A stretch of 12,199 bases of DNA from CAZABS01 sp964483635 (GCA_964483635.1 CAZABS010000026.1:1-12199); one strand, 5' to 3'. Shown: positions 1 through 7,121, counted from the stretch's first letter. A program made the numbers and translations. The notes: generated from the letters alone by a model not told the origin.

Positions 1-3
1 CCT

Positions 4-36
4 GAGAGAGCCCACACCGGACTCTCTCTCCTTTTT
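4..36 (+). terminator. Probable intrinsic terminator of the gene upstream of the window
   Basis: GAGAGAG (4-10) can pair with CTCTCTC (22-28, or in a shifted register 24-30), with CC/GG pairs further in. A run of five T (32-36) follows just before tsaD. The T run and stem favour termination of rightward transcription entering from the left. The tsaD promoter may be embedded here or lie outside the window. No -35/-10 pair and no Shine-Dalgarno is visible in the 54 bases before the tsaD ATG. Confidence 0.5.
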
Positions 37-54
37 ACCAAACGAAACCACTTT

Positions 55-1185
55 ATGAAAATCCTCGCCATTGAAACTTCGTGTGATGAAACTGCCGCTT
101 CGATCCTCCAGGTGGAGAAGGGACGACTGAGCGTGCTGGCTCATGTCGTCTCGTCTCAAGTCGAGCTCCATGCTAAATGGGGCGGGGTCGTCCCGAACCT
201 CGCCGCCCGCGAACACGTCCGAAATATTGTTCCCGTGATTGATGAGGCTCTCACCAAAGGGCTCTGCACTCCTGATGATATCGATGCCATCGCGGTTACA
301 CAGGGACCTGGACTCATCCCCGCCCTCCTCATTGGTACCACTGCCGCCAAGACGCTCGCCCTTGTTTGGGACAAGCCGCTCATCGGTATCCATCATCTCG
401 AAGGACATATTTACGCCAACCTTCTTGCACCCGATACTGAGCTCCGCTTTCCGCTCCTCGCGCTCATTGTTTCTGGTGGACATACAGAACTTGTGCTCAT
501 GCAAGATCATTTTGAGTACCAAGTTCTCGGAGAAACTGAAGACGATGCGGCTGGTGAGGCTTTTGACAAAGTCGCCAAAATGCTCGGCCTCCCCTATCCC
601 GGCGGACCAATCGTCGAGCGCAAAGCTCGAGAATTAGGAATAACGAATTACGAATTAGGAATAAAGTTTCCTCGACCAAAAATGGATTCGGATGATTACA
701 ACTTCTCCTTTTCTGGTCTCAAGACAGCTGTATTGTACTTCCTACAAAAACATCAACCAGAACTCGAGAATAAAAACTTTGTCGCCGCTGTGTGTCACGA
801 ATTTCAAGAAGCGGTCGTTGATGTGCTCATCGGAAAAACCGAGAGAGCGCTCACAGAGTATCGCCCAGCCACCCTGGTTATTGCTGGAGGTGTCTCGGCC
901 AATGTCCGATTGCGCGAACAAATGGAAAATATGGTACAGCGGCATCCCTCTTGCCAATTTCTCATGCCGCCATTTATGTATTCACTCGATAACGCCTCAA
1001 TGATCGGCGCAGCAGCAGCCCTTAGGTTTTCCAAGATGAACGAAACCGAAAAAATCACCCTGCGCAAAAACGCGCTCTCCCTCGAACCCAATGCCAATCT
1101 TCCACTCATCGAGAATATGTATTGGAAAATTCCTCCAAAAATAAAAAAGAAGACCGAAAAAAATATCGGTCAAAGGGCAATGTGA
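55..1185 (+). CDS. tsaD: tRNA N6-threonylcarbamoyladenosine (t6A37) transferase TsaD (Kae1/YgjD family)
   Basis: TsaD transfers the threonylcarbamoyl group from TC-AMP to A37 of ANN-decoding tRNAs, working with TsaB and TsaE in bacteria. The frame starts with the family hallmark MKILAIETSCDET. The metal-binding HxxxH is H114/H118, SGGHTEL is at 140-146, the GEAFDKVAKMLGLPYPGGP stretch at 167-185, NFSFSGLKTA around 216-225, and the third metal ligand is D312 in the SLDNA segment. The protein has 376 residues against about 340 in E. coli. The extra length is a Lys-rich C-terminal tail plus about four residues in the loop between GGP and FPRP. That loop (E193-K204, ELGITNYELGIK) is encoded by a 7-bp-period repeat. 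The tail codons overlap an intrinsic terminator for the convergent gene. There is no Shine-Dalgarno site, and the start is chosen from the conserved N-terminus. Confidence 0.96.
   Translation: MKILAIETSCDETAASILQVEKGRLSVLAHVVSSQVELHAKWGGVVPNLAAREHVRNIVPVIDEALTKGLCTPDDIDAIAVTQGPGLIPALLIGTTAAKTLALVWDKPLIGIHHLEGHIYANLLAPDTELRFPLLALIVSGGHTELVLMQDHFEYQVLGETEDDAAGEAFDKVAKMLGLPYPGGPIVERKARELGITNYELGIKFPRPKMDSDDYNFSFSGLKTAVLYFLQKHQPELENKNFVAAVCHEFQEAVVDVLIGKTERALTEYRPATLVIAGGVSANVRLREQMENMVQRHPSCQFLMPPFMYSLDNASMIGAAAALRFSKMNETEKITLRKNALSLEPNANLPLIENMYWKIPPKIKKKTEKNIGQRAM
631..666 (+). repeat. Heptad-period repeat (GAATTAN x5) inside tsaD
   Basis: Five consecutive 7-bp units can be read: GAATTAG, GAATAAC, GAATTAC, GAATTAG, GAATAAA, followed by G. 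The tract stays in frame and encodes tsaD residues 193-204. Similar units lie between genes at 10685-10705 and 12043-12064. Its AT-rich composition differs clearly from the flanking tsaD sequence. Confidence 0.8.
1137..1171 (-). terminator. Intrinsic terminator of the minus-strand membrane-protein gene, inside tsaD
   Basis: On the minus strand GACCGA (1171-1166) pairs with TCGGTC (1157-1152) around an 8-nt loop. The stem is followed by a T-rich tail, TTCTTTTTTATTTTT (1151-1137). It lies 27 bases after the stop of the 1198-1845 gene. On the plus strand the same bases encode the Lys-rich C-terminal tail of TsaD. Confidence 0.65.
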
Positions 1186-1197
1186 GTTCAACCGACG

Positions 1198-1845
1198 CTA
1201 TGCGCGACTTGGTCGGAAAACAGGAAACGGAAAAGAGATTTTCTTTCCTCTTTTTCCGAGAGGGACTCCTCGATAGTAAAGAATACACTCACCCAAACCA
1301 TCTTCGAGTCTCTTCTCTTCCGCCTTTTCTAGATTTCCGATGAGTTGTTTCGATCGCTGCTTGAGCTGTTCGATTTGTTCGGGTGACAAATCCACAACGG
1401 AAACCGCTTCACTCTCGACTTCTCCCTCACAAGCCGTCAACTGATCTGATCTTAGGCCGTCGAGTATTTGTTTTCTTTGGGATACCCTTTTGCGGCGGGC
1501 ATGTTGCTGCGCCACCATCACCTCCAACAACGACTCTATTTTATACTTCGCACCCCACCCGATTGTCTCATCAGCCTCATTGATCTCACGGAGGATCTGC
1601 TCGCTCGATTTTCCCTCGTAATAGCTCAGTCGGGTATAGACAAGATCAAACGGATCTTTCGAGGGCGGATAGAGGACATCCAGAAGAGATTTCACCAAAA
1701 TGTACACTGGACCAAAAAGCAGGAAGATAGCCATTTCAATCCATGAAACCTTCCGGTCAAGTCGTTTGGCGATGTGGAGTGCTATTACGAGAAATCCGGA
1801 AGAAACACAGAAGTACAGGAGGATACCAAACTGTAGCATATTCAC
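1198..1845 (-). CDS. Hypothetical membrane protein: two N-terminal TM helices and a cytoplasmic coiled-coil tail
   Basis: I do not recognise this family. The 215-residue product has a hydrophobic segment at about residues 5-24 and another at about 36-58, separated by the basic linker KRLDRK. A soluble, charged region follows (about 65-215), with a likely coiled coil near 150-180 (EQIEQLKQRSKQLIGNLEKA). A GTG start at 1845 is chosen because GAGGTGA (minus strand, 1856-1850) sits at good spacing before it; an ATG at 1839 is the alternative. This is one of few genes here with a clear Shine-Dalgarno site. It is convergent with tsaD (12-bp gap) and divergent from valS, with its own promoter and terminator. 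It could anchor something to the membrane, but no catalytic motif is visible. The start, ribosome site, promoter and terminator together make it a real gene. Confidence 0.8.
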   Translation of the reverse strand: MNMLQFGILLYFCVSSGFLVIALHIAKRLDRKVSWIEMAIFLLFGPVYILVKSLLDVLYPPSKDPFDLVYTRLSYYEGKSSEQILREINEADETIGWGAKYKIESLLEVMVAQQHARRKRVSQRKQILDGLRSDQLTACEGEVESEAVSVVDLSPEQIEQLKQRSKQLIGNLEKAEEKRLEDGLGECILYYRGVPLGKRGKKISFPFPVFRPSRA

Positions 1846-1849
1846 GGAG

Positions 1850-1856
1850 TCACCTC
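1850..1856 (-). promoter_or_regulatory. Strong Shine-Dalgarno site (GAGGTGA)
   Basis: The minus strand reads GAGGTGA, an extended match to the anti-Shine-Dalgarno sequence, 4 nt before GTG 1845 and 10 nt before ATG 1839. Counting from GAGG the spacer is 7 nt to GTG, which favours the GTG start. Most other genes in the window have no comparable site. Confidence 0.7.
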
Positions 1857-1886
1857 AGTTGTTAGTGAACTGGACAAACAACCCGT

Positions 1887-1915
1887 ATTCAACATGGAAA
1901 AATTAGGTTTGTCAA
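1887..1915 (-). promoter_or_regulatory. Promoter for the two-TM hypothetical gene
   Basis: On the minus strand a perfect -35 TTGACA (1915-1910) is followed by a 17-bp spacer and a -10-like TTGAAT (1892-1887, 4 of 6 matches). Transcription would start near 1880, about 35 nt before the GTG at 1845. Confidence 0.5.
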
Positions 1916-1939
1916 TCTGAATCCAGTCTTCTTTCGTCT

Positions 1940-1948
1940 TGATATAAA
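1940..1948 (+). promoter_or_regulatory. Extended -10 promoter for valS
   Basis: TGaTATAAA is an extended -10 element (TGn plus a 5-of-6 match to TATAAT). There is no good -35 at 16-18 bp. Transcription would begin near 1955, leaving about 22 nt before the ATG at 1977, or an almost leaderless message if ATG 1959 were used. Confidence 0.4.
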
Positions 1949-1976
1949 GCCTTTTTTGATGGTATCGTACTCATAT

Positions 1977-4592
1977 ATGTCTCATCCTGAAATCGCCAAA
2001 ACGTACGATCCTAAACTCTGGGAAGAAAAGCTCTATACCGAATGGGAAAAACACGGTTTTTTTCAACCGGAAATCTGCGCCAACGAGGACGCTCCTACAT
2101 TTAGTATTGTCCTTCCTCCCCCAAATGTTACCGGCACCCTTCACGCAGGGCACGCCTCCATGCTGGCAATCGAAGATGCAATCGTCCGCTATCATCGAAT
2201 GAAAGGAGACCGCACCCTGTGGCTCCCAGGCACCGACCACGCCGCCATTGCGACCCAGAGTAAAGTAGAAAAAATTCTTAAAGAGAAAGAAGGGAAAACT
2301 CGCTACGATCTCGGGCGTGAAGAGTTCCTGAAACGCGTCGAGCAATTTGCGCAGGATAGTCACGACACTATCGTCAATCAGTGTAAGAAAATGGGATCAT
2401 CGCTCGATTGGTCACGTGAAGCCTACACTCTCGATGCCAAACGTAACCTCGCTGTCCGTACCGCATTCAAGAAAATGTACGATGACGGCATTATTTATCG
2501 TGGCAAACGCATCGTGAATTGGGATCCAGTCGGACAAACCACCATCTCTGACGATGAGATCATCTATCAGGAAGAAACCTCTAAACTCTACTACCTGAAA
2601 TACGGTCCATTTGAAATTGCCACCGCACGCCCAGAAACAAAATTTGGCGACAAATACGTCGTTATGCATCCCGACGATCCGCGGTATTCCTCGTACCAAA
2701 ATGGTCAAAAGCTAACCCTCGAATGGATCAATGGCCCAATCGAAGCTACCGTCATCAAAGACACCTCCATTGATATGGAATTTGGCACCGGTGTCATGAC
2801 CATCACCCCCTGGCACAGTATGGTAGATTTTGAGCTGGCCGAACGGTATGAGCTTGATATGGAACCCATCATTGACCTCTCTGGGAAACTCCTCCCTGTG
2901 GCCGGAGAATTCGCTAGCCTTCACATTAGCGAAGCACGAGAGAAAATCGTCGAGAAACTGGAGAAGAAAGGACTCGTGTCCAAAATTGAAGACCCCTACG
3001 TTCATCAAATTGCAACAGCTGAACGTACCGGTGCCACCATCGAACCCCAAATCATGCAGCAGTGGTTCGTCGACGTCAACCATGAGTTTGAGCGAGATGG
3101 GAAAAAGATGACCCTCAAGACGCTCATGCAGGATGCCGTCCGATCAAACGAGGTGACTATCCTCCCCGAGCGCTTCAACAAAATATATTTTCACTGGATT
3201 GATAATCTCCGCGATTGGTGTATCTCCCGCCAAATTTGGTTTGGACATCAAATCCCGGTTTGGTACCGAGGCAATGAAATATACTGTGGGATTGATGCTC
3301 CCGAAGGCGAAGGCTGGATGCAAGATCCTGACACTCTCGATACGTGGTTTTCCTCTGGTCTCTGGACCTTTTCAACTCTTGGTTGGCCAAACGCGCAAGA
3401 TCCAGATTTCAAAACATTCCATCCAACCAATCTCTTGGAAACCGGCTACGATATTCTTTTCTTCTGGGTCGCTCGGATGATTCTTATGTCTGAATATCTC
3501 CTGGGTGTCCATCCATTTGATACGGTCTATCTTCATGGTTTGGTTCGCGATGCCGAAGGACGTAAGATGTCCAAATCACTTGGAAACATTATCAACCCAC
3601 TTGATGTCATCGAAAAGTACGGCGCCGATGCACTGCGACTTGCCTTTGTTTCTGGAAGCACTCCTGGAAACGATACGAGTCTTTCGGACGAGAAAATCCT
3701 TGCCATGCGAAACTTCACCAATAAACTCTGGAATCTCGCGCGTTATGTCGGAACGTCTACCGAACCTATCGAGATTCAGTCGAGAGAACCAGTAGCTCGT
3801 ACGGACGCTGACAAAAATCTTCTCGACAAACTACATACGATTGTACGAGACACCACTCGCCACCTCGAGCGCTACGAGCTATCTCTTGCAACCGAAAAGC
3901 TACGTGATTTTACCTGGAGCGACTTTGCTGATTGGTATGTGGAAGTTCACAAGATCGAAAAAAATGATCCGCTCCTCCGTTTTGCGTTCAATATCATCTT
4001 GAAACTCTGGCATCCCTTTATGCCCTTTGTAACCGAAGCTATCCACCAAACCTATCATTTTGACCAAAACGAGTTTCTCATCACTGCACCATGGCCAACA
4101 TTTCCTGAAACTCACCAAGAGATTGCCGATGCCAATCGCTTTGAGCTCGTAAAATCACTCATCATTACGATTCGCAACACTCGTGCACTCTATCATATTG
4201 ACCCAGCAGAGTTCATGGTGGTAAGTGCGTTCGGAGGATCAGAGCGGACTATCCGTGATAACGAGGCTGTCTTCAAGCGCCTCGCCCGCATAGAAACCAT
4301 ACACGCGCTCGAAACATCGGTTGCCCCAGAAAATTCTATCTTGGTTCAAGCAGGACTCCTTCAACTTTTTCTCCATTTGGACGGTGTAATTGATATCGAA
4401 AAGGAAAAACTACGTCTGACCAAAGAACAAACCGATCTTGAGGCTTATATAAGTCGTCTCACCAAACGGCTGAGTGATTCTCAATTCACCAGTCGCGCAC
4501 CGAAAGCAATCGTTACCAAAGAGGAGGCGTCCCTTCAAGATGCCAAAATTCGGCTCAGCGCACTCAAAGAAGCCATCTCAATTTTCAACTAA
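1977..4592 (+). CDS. valS: Valyl-tRNA synthetase (ValRS)
   Basis: ValRS charges tRNA-Val with valine in the cytoplasm. The class I signatures are the HIGH-type HAGH at residues 56-59, inside PPPNVTGTLHAGHASML, and KMSKS at 530-534. The connective editing domain contains TARPETKFGD and GTGVMTITPWHSMVDFE (270-286). DNLRDWCISRQIWFG and DTLDTWFSSGLW are also typical. The C-terminal arm is a coiled coil (about 805-871). The length, 871 residues, is normal. ATG 1977 is chosen because MSHPEIAKTYDP matches where ValRS usually begins; TTG 1956 or ATG 1959 would add up to seven residues. No Shine-Dalgarno is seen. In the editing motif, positions usually Lys and Asp are T275 and S281, while T277 and D284 remain. 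The stop overlaps the next start. Confidence 0.97.
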   Translation: MSHPEIAKTYDPKLWEEKLYTEWEKHGFFQPEICANEDAPTFSIVLPPPNVTGTLHAGHASMLAIEDAIVRYHRMKGDRTLWLPGTDHAAIATQSKVEKILKEKEGKTRYDLGREEFLKRVEQFAQDSHDTIVNQCKKMGSSLDWSREAYTLDAKRNLAVRTAFKKMYDDGIIYRGKRIVNWDPVGQTTISDDEIIYQEETSKLYYLKYGPFEIATARPETKFGDKYVVMHPDDPRYSSYQNGQKLTLEWINGPIEATVIKDTSIDMEFGTGVMTITPWHSMVDFELAERYELDMEPIIDLSGKLLPVAGEFASLHISEAREKIVEKLEKKGLVSKIEDPYVHQIATAERTGATIEPQIMQQWFVDVNHEFERDGKKMTLKTLMQDAVRSNEVTILPERFNKIYFHWIDNLRDWCISRQIWFGHQIPVWYRGNEIYCGIDAPEGEGWMQDPDTLDTWFSSGLWTFSTLGWPNAQDPDFKTFHPTNLLETGYDILFFWVARMILMSEYLLGVHPFDTVYLHGLVRDAEGRKMSKSLGNIINPLDVIEKYGADALRLAFVSGSTPGNDTSLSDEKILAMRNFTNKLWNLARYVGTSTEPIEIQSREPVARTDADKNLLDKLHTIVRDTTRHLERYELSLATEKLRDFTWSDFADWYVEVHKIEKNDPLLRFAFNIILKLWHPFMPFVTEAIHQTYHFDQNEFLITAPWPTFPETHQEIADANRFELVKSLIITIRNTRALYHIDPAEFMVVSAFGGSERTIRDNEAVFKRLARIETIHALETSVAPENSILVQAGLLQLFLHLDGVIDIEKEKLRLTKEQTDLEAYISRLTKRLSDSQFTSRAPKAIVTKEEASLQDAKIRLSALKEAISIFN

Positions 4593-5056
4593 TGCTCTAC
4601 CCACTCCTTCTCATCTACGGTTTTCTCGCGGCCGGAGCAGCACTCCTCCTCGAAGTGGTTTTCGGTGGTTTCATTTTTCCAGAAACCACCTTCCCACTTA
4701 TTGGTGCCGGGTTTATTGTTGTCGCTGCTTTGATCGAAGAAGGTTCTAAGTGGATTTTTTTCCGCCAGTTTCACCATCGCTACCATGAACACTTCACGAA
4801 ATCACACCCTTTTACCTTTGGCCTCCTCTTTGGAGCTGGCTATGCTATCCTCGAAATCCTCCTGATCTGGCTTGGTTTCAAATCATCTTCTACAGCATTC
4901 CTGCCCATTACGGGGATTCTCGCCCTCCATCTCCTCACCAGCCTCTTTTTCGCCTACTATCTTTTCCGCCTCGCCAAAAGAGTCCTCCATCATACGATAA
5001 GCCTCTTGCTGGGCATGACAGTCCTCCACGCCGCGTACAATCTTTTCCTGGTTTAA
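4592..5056 (+). CDS. Short PrsW-like intramembrane metalloprotease
   Basis: The 154-residue protein is almost entirely hydrophobic, with about five TM segments (roughly 3-27, 34-57, 74-96, 102-126, 132-153). The four intramembrane motifs of the PrsW branch of the CPBP/PrsW/Aph-1 superfamily are visible: E49-E50-x-x-K53, Y84-x-x-x-E88 (in FGAGYAILE), H113-x-x-x-S117 and H146-x-x-x-N150. In Bacillus, PrsW cuts the anti-sigma factor RsiW. No anti-sigma gene is near here, so the substrate is unknown. At 154 residues it is shorter than Bacillus PrsW (about 220). The ATG shares one base with the valS stop (TAATG), so translation is probably coupled to valS. It could instead be a non-proteolytic member of the superfamily, but all motif residues are present. 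Confidence 0.72.
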   Translation: MLYPLLLIYGFLAAGAALLLEVVFGGFIFPETTFPLIGAGFIVVAALIEEGSKWIFFRQFHHRYHEHFTKSHPFTFGLLFGAGYAILEILLIWLGFKSSSTAFLPITGILALHLLTSLFFAYYLFRLAKRVLHHTISLLLGMTVLHAAYNLFLV

Positions 5057-5064
5057 ATCCCATC

Positions 5065-5093
5065 TTGCGCCGTGGGCACATCTCTTTTATACT
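5065..5093 (+). promoter_or_regulatory. Promoter of the hsp20/VanW-domain operon
   Basis: The -35 TTGCGC (5065-5070) and -10 TATACT (5088-5093) are separated by exactly 17 bp. Transcription would start near 5100, 26 nt before the hsp20 ATG. The spacing and 5-of-6 -10 look like a housekeeping promoter. No CIRCE (TTAGCACTC) inverted repeat and no obvious thermosensor hairpin is present in the short leader. Confidence 0.62.
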
Positions 5094-5125
5094 AGGAGTA
5101 CTTACTTTATCCCTAGCGAGAACTT

Positions 5126-5668
5126 ATGACCAAGCAAAAACGCTCCTTTTTCGAAAAACTGACCGGCGCCCGAGAAGTAGAAACCCCGCCGGTATTCCGT
5201 GAAGAAAGCCTCAGTGTCTACAGTCAAGAAGAAGAAACTCCCCTTTCTATGAATACTGCCCCGAGTTACCGCGAAGAATCAAGTTGGGCTACCTCACGAG
5301 AAAATTTCACCCCAACTCCAACGGCCGAAAATGATGCCGAAGGTCAGCTCACCATTGATGTCTATCAAACCGAAAATGACATCGTGATCAAGTCCACGAT
5401 TGCTGGAGTAAAACCAGAGGATCTCGATGTTTCCATCAACAATGACATGGTGACCATTAAGGGAGAACGCAAGAATGAAGAAGAAGTAGAAAATGGAAAC
5501 TACTACTATCAGGAATGTTACTGGGGAGGATTCTCTCGCTCGGTTCTCCTACCAGTGGATGTTATTCCCGAAAAAGCTGACGCGGCACTCAAAAATGGAA
5601 TTTTAACGATTCGCCTCCCGAAAGCAGATACTACCAAAACCAAAAAAATTCAAGTGAGAGGTTTTTAG
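5126..5668 (+). CDS. Small heat shock protein, Hsp20/alpha-crystallin family
   Basis: Small heat shock proteins are ATP-independent holdases that bind unfolding proteins as large oligomers in the cytoplasm. The alpha-crystallin domain runs from about residue 73 (EGQLTIDVYQTENDIVIKS) to 168, with AGVKPEDLDVSI and the closing NGILTIRLPK. The C-terminal oligomerisation motif is present as I175-Q-V177. The first 70 residues are long, Glu/Ser/Thr-rich and probably disordered, giving 180 residues against about 140-150 for many bacterial members. The ATG at 5126 fits the promoter 30 bp upstream; there is only a weak GAGA before it. The VanW-domain gene follows within 9 bases, so they probably share one transcript. 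Confidence 0.93.
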   Translation: MTKQKRSFFEKLTGAREVETPPVFREESLSVYSQEEETPLSMNTAPSYREESSWATSRENFTPTPTAENDAEGQLTIDVYQTENDIVIKSTIAGVKPEDLDVSINNDMVTIKGERKNEEEVENGNYYYQECYWGGFSRSVLLPVDVIPEKADAALKNGILTIRLPKADTTKTKKIQVRGF

Positions 5669-5676
5669 TATTCGTG

Positions 5677-6969
5677 ATGTACCGTGATTTACAAGCCCAA
5701 AACCATACCTGGGTTTTGATGAGCGCGGCAATAATTGCCGCTCTTGTTTTTCTGTTTCCAATCGACACCCACGCCGCCAAAATTCCTGAATCTATCACGT
5801 TTAGTACCGGTGACTTCTCTCATACTCTCAGCGGAGATATTCTGCATGATTGGTTTGATTTTCGACTGGTCACTGTCCTCCATCCAGTTGCCAAGAAAGA
5901 GATCGAACATCCAAGCCTGTGCCCACTCGAAAAGATTTTTTGTGCCGCCTTCCTACCGAGGCATCAGCGTATTCATGTCGTGACAGAACGGCAACCCGTC
6001 CTCAAAGAAGATGCTGCAAGAAACGTCCTGACTGAACTCGCCGCAGAAATCCATCGCGAGCCGCTCAATGCAAAACTCGGAGTTCTTGATGGTAAAGTAG
6101 TCATCGTACAAAATGCTACTCCTGGCCGTACGCTTGTGGTTGATGAAACACTCACTTCTTTGGCCAACGCCATTAGTACCAATATAAAAGATGATCATCT
6201 CGTCCTTACCATAGCAACGCAAATTACAGAGCCAGTAATTACACAAGAAACCATAGCGTCTTTGGGGGTCACAGAGCTCATCGCCGAAGGAAAAACAAAT
6301 TTCCGAGGATCGCCAAAAAATAGAGTCTTCAATATTCACCGGGCTATCGAGCAATTCGATGGAGTTATTATTGGTATAGGAGAGGAATTTTCTTTTGTAA
6401 AACATCTTGGAGAAGTTGATGGTGAACACGGATACCTCCCAGAACTCGTTATCAAAAACAACAAGACTGAGCCTGAATTTGGTGGAGGTATTTGCCAGGT
6501 TTCAACAACCGCCTTTAGAGCAGCACTGAATGCTGGCCTGAAAATTACGGCTCGCCGCAACCATGCCTATCCAGTACAGTATTACAAACCCTATGGGATG
6601 GATGCGACGATCTATATCCCCGCTCCCGATCTCCGATTCAAAAACAATACACCAGGATCTATTATTATGTTTCCTACCATCAACGGAACAGAACTCACCT
6701 TTTCGTTTTTTGGAACCAAGGATAACCGCACGGTAACCCTCGATGGCCCTCATATTCTCGAGCGCAATCCTGATGGAAGTATGCGTACCATTTTTTCTCA
6801 GACCGTGAAAGACGCCTCCGGTACTATCCTTATTGAAGACTCATTTCCAAGTAACTACAAATCCCCAAGTCTCTTCCCTCATCCCGGAGAAGAGCCTGTG
6901 TATACCAAGAAGCCTGATGGTTGGTCAGAAAAACAATGGAAAGAGTACAAAAAAATCCGTCCATCATGA
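5677..6969 (+). CDS. Exported VanW-domain protein (peptidoglycan-associated)
   Basis: Residues in this entry are counted from a GTG at 5674, directly before ATG 5677; either could be the start. A hydrophobic signal or anchor (about 13-31, ending PIDTHAA) is followed by a region resembling the PG_binding_4 domain (about 108-185, with LKEDAARNVLTELAAEI and PGRTLVVDETL). The VanW domain comes next (about 206-335), with FNIHRAIEQFDGVII, GIGEEFSF and the diagnostic GGGICQVSTT (270-279). VanW was named for glycopeptide-resistance clusters, but its biochemical role is unproven; the pairing with PG_binding_4 is common in cell-wall proteins and does not indicate vancomycin resistance. The gene begins 5-8 nt after hsp20, so it is likely co-transcribed. 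Its TGA stop lies inside the terminator stem. The C-terminal tail is Pro/Lys-rich. Confidence 0.88.
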   Translation: MYRDLQAQNHTWVLMSAAIIAALVFLFPIDTHAAKIPESITFSTGDFSHTLSGDILHDWFDFRLVTVLHPVAKKEIEHPSLCPLEKIFCAAFLPRHQRIHVVTERQPVLKEDAARNVLTELAAEIHREPLNAKLGVLDGKVVIVQNATPGRTLVVDETLTSLANAISTNIKDDHLVLTIATQITEPVITQETIASLGVTELIAEGKTNFRGSPKNRVFNIHRAIEQFDGVIIGIGEEFSFVKHLGEVDGEHGYLPELVIKNNKTEPEFGGGICQVSTTAFRAALNAGLKITARRNHAYPVQYYKPYGMDATIYIPAPDLRFKNNTPGSIIMFPTINGTELTFSFFGTKDNRTVTLDGPHILERNPDGSMRTIFSQTVKDASGTILIEDSFPSNYKSPSLFPHPGEEPVYTKKPDGWSEKQWKEYKKIRPS

Positions 6970-7000
6970 AAAAGAACCCTCGAAATGAAGGTTCTTTTTC
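6968..7000. terminator. Bidirectional terminator between the VanW-domain gene and the tRNA cluster
   Basis: GAAAAAGAACC (6968-6978) and GGTTCTTTTTC (6990-7000) form a perfect 11-bp stem with an 11-nt loop. On either strand the distal stem ends in five T. It can close both the rightward hsp20/VanW transcript and the leftward tRNA transcript. The VanW-gene stop codon overlaps its left arm. Confidence 0.75.
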
Positions 7001-7002
7001 AC

Positions 7003-7031
7003 AAAGAAGTGTCCACTGGGGTGGCTAGAGG
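7003..7031. repeat. 29-bp direct repeat, copy 1 (displaced tRNA-His 3' end)
   Basis: Identical over 29 bp to 7122-7150, 119 bp away. In copy 2 the repeat is the last 15 nt of tRNA-His (including its CCA) plus 14 nt of trailer. Copy 1 therefore is a partial tRNA duplicate without the rest of the gene. Identity stops one base before the GAA shared by the intact T-arm region. Confidence 0.85.
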
Positions 7032-7040
7032 AAAGTATCC

Positions 7041-7070
7041 TCCACCATCCACCAGCTGGCGGATGGTGGA
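7041..7070. repeat. 30-bp near-perfect palindrome
   Basis: TCCACCATCC (7041-7050) and GGATGGTGGA (7061-7070) are exact inverted repeats. The centre contains the palindrome CCAGCTGG (7052-7059), leaving one A/C mismatch between arms and centre. It lies between the two copies of the tRNA-His 3' end. It is not followed by a T run and so does not look like a terminator. Confidence 0.8.
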
Positions 7071-7073
7071 CGG

Positions 7074-7091
7074 GAACCCTCTCTCGGGTTC
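7074..7091. other. Small hairpin in the tRNA-His trailer region
   Basis: GAACCC (7074-7079) and GGGTTC (7086-7091) form a 6-bp stem with a 6-nt loop. GAACCCTC (7074-7081) also occurs at 7156-7163 in the T-arm of tRNA-His, so this may be another remnant of the duplicated tRNA. The role is unknown. Confidence 0.45.
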
Positions 7092-7121
7092 TTACTCCAA
7101 AATATTCTGTGTTTCTCGAAA

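Noticed and set aside
239..637. 132-codon open frame overlapping tsaD in another frame
   Set aside because: It is a shadow of tsaD: low-complexity Ser/Arg/Leu content and no support from motifs or a ribosome site.
631..666. Short tandem repeats as a CRISPR-like array
   Set aside because: The units are 7 bp, directly adjacent, lie in coding sequence and have no spacers; no cas gene is present.
5094..5125. CIRCE operator or RNA thermometer before hsp20
   Set aside because: The leader is only about 26 nt, has no TTAGCACTC inverted repeat and no hairpin hiding the start.
5677..6969. VanW as evidence of vancomycin resistance
   Set aside because: No vanH/A/X, ligase or two-component genes are nearby, and VanW-domain proteins are widespread outside resistance clusters.
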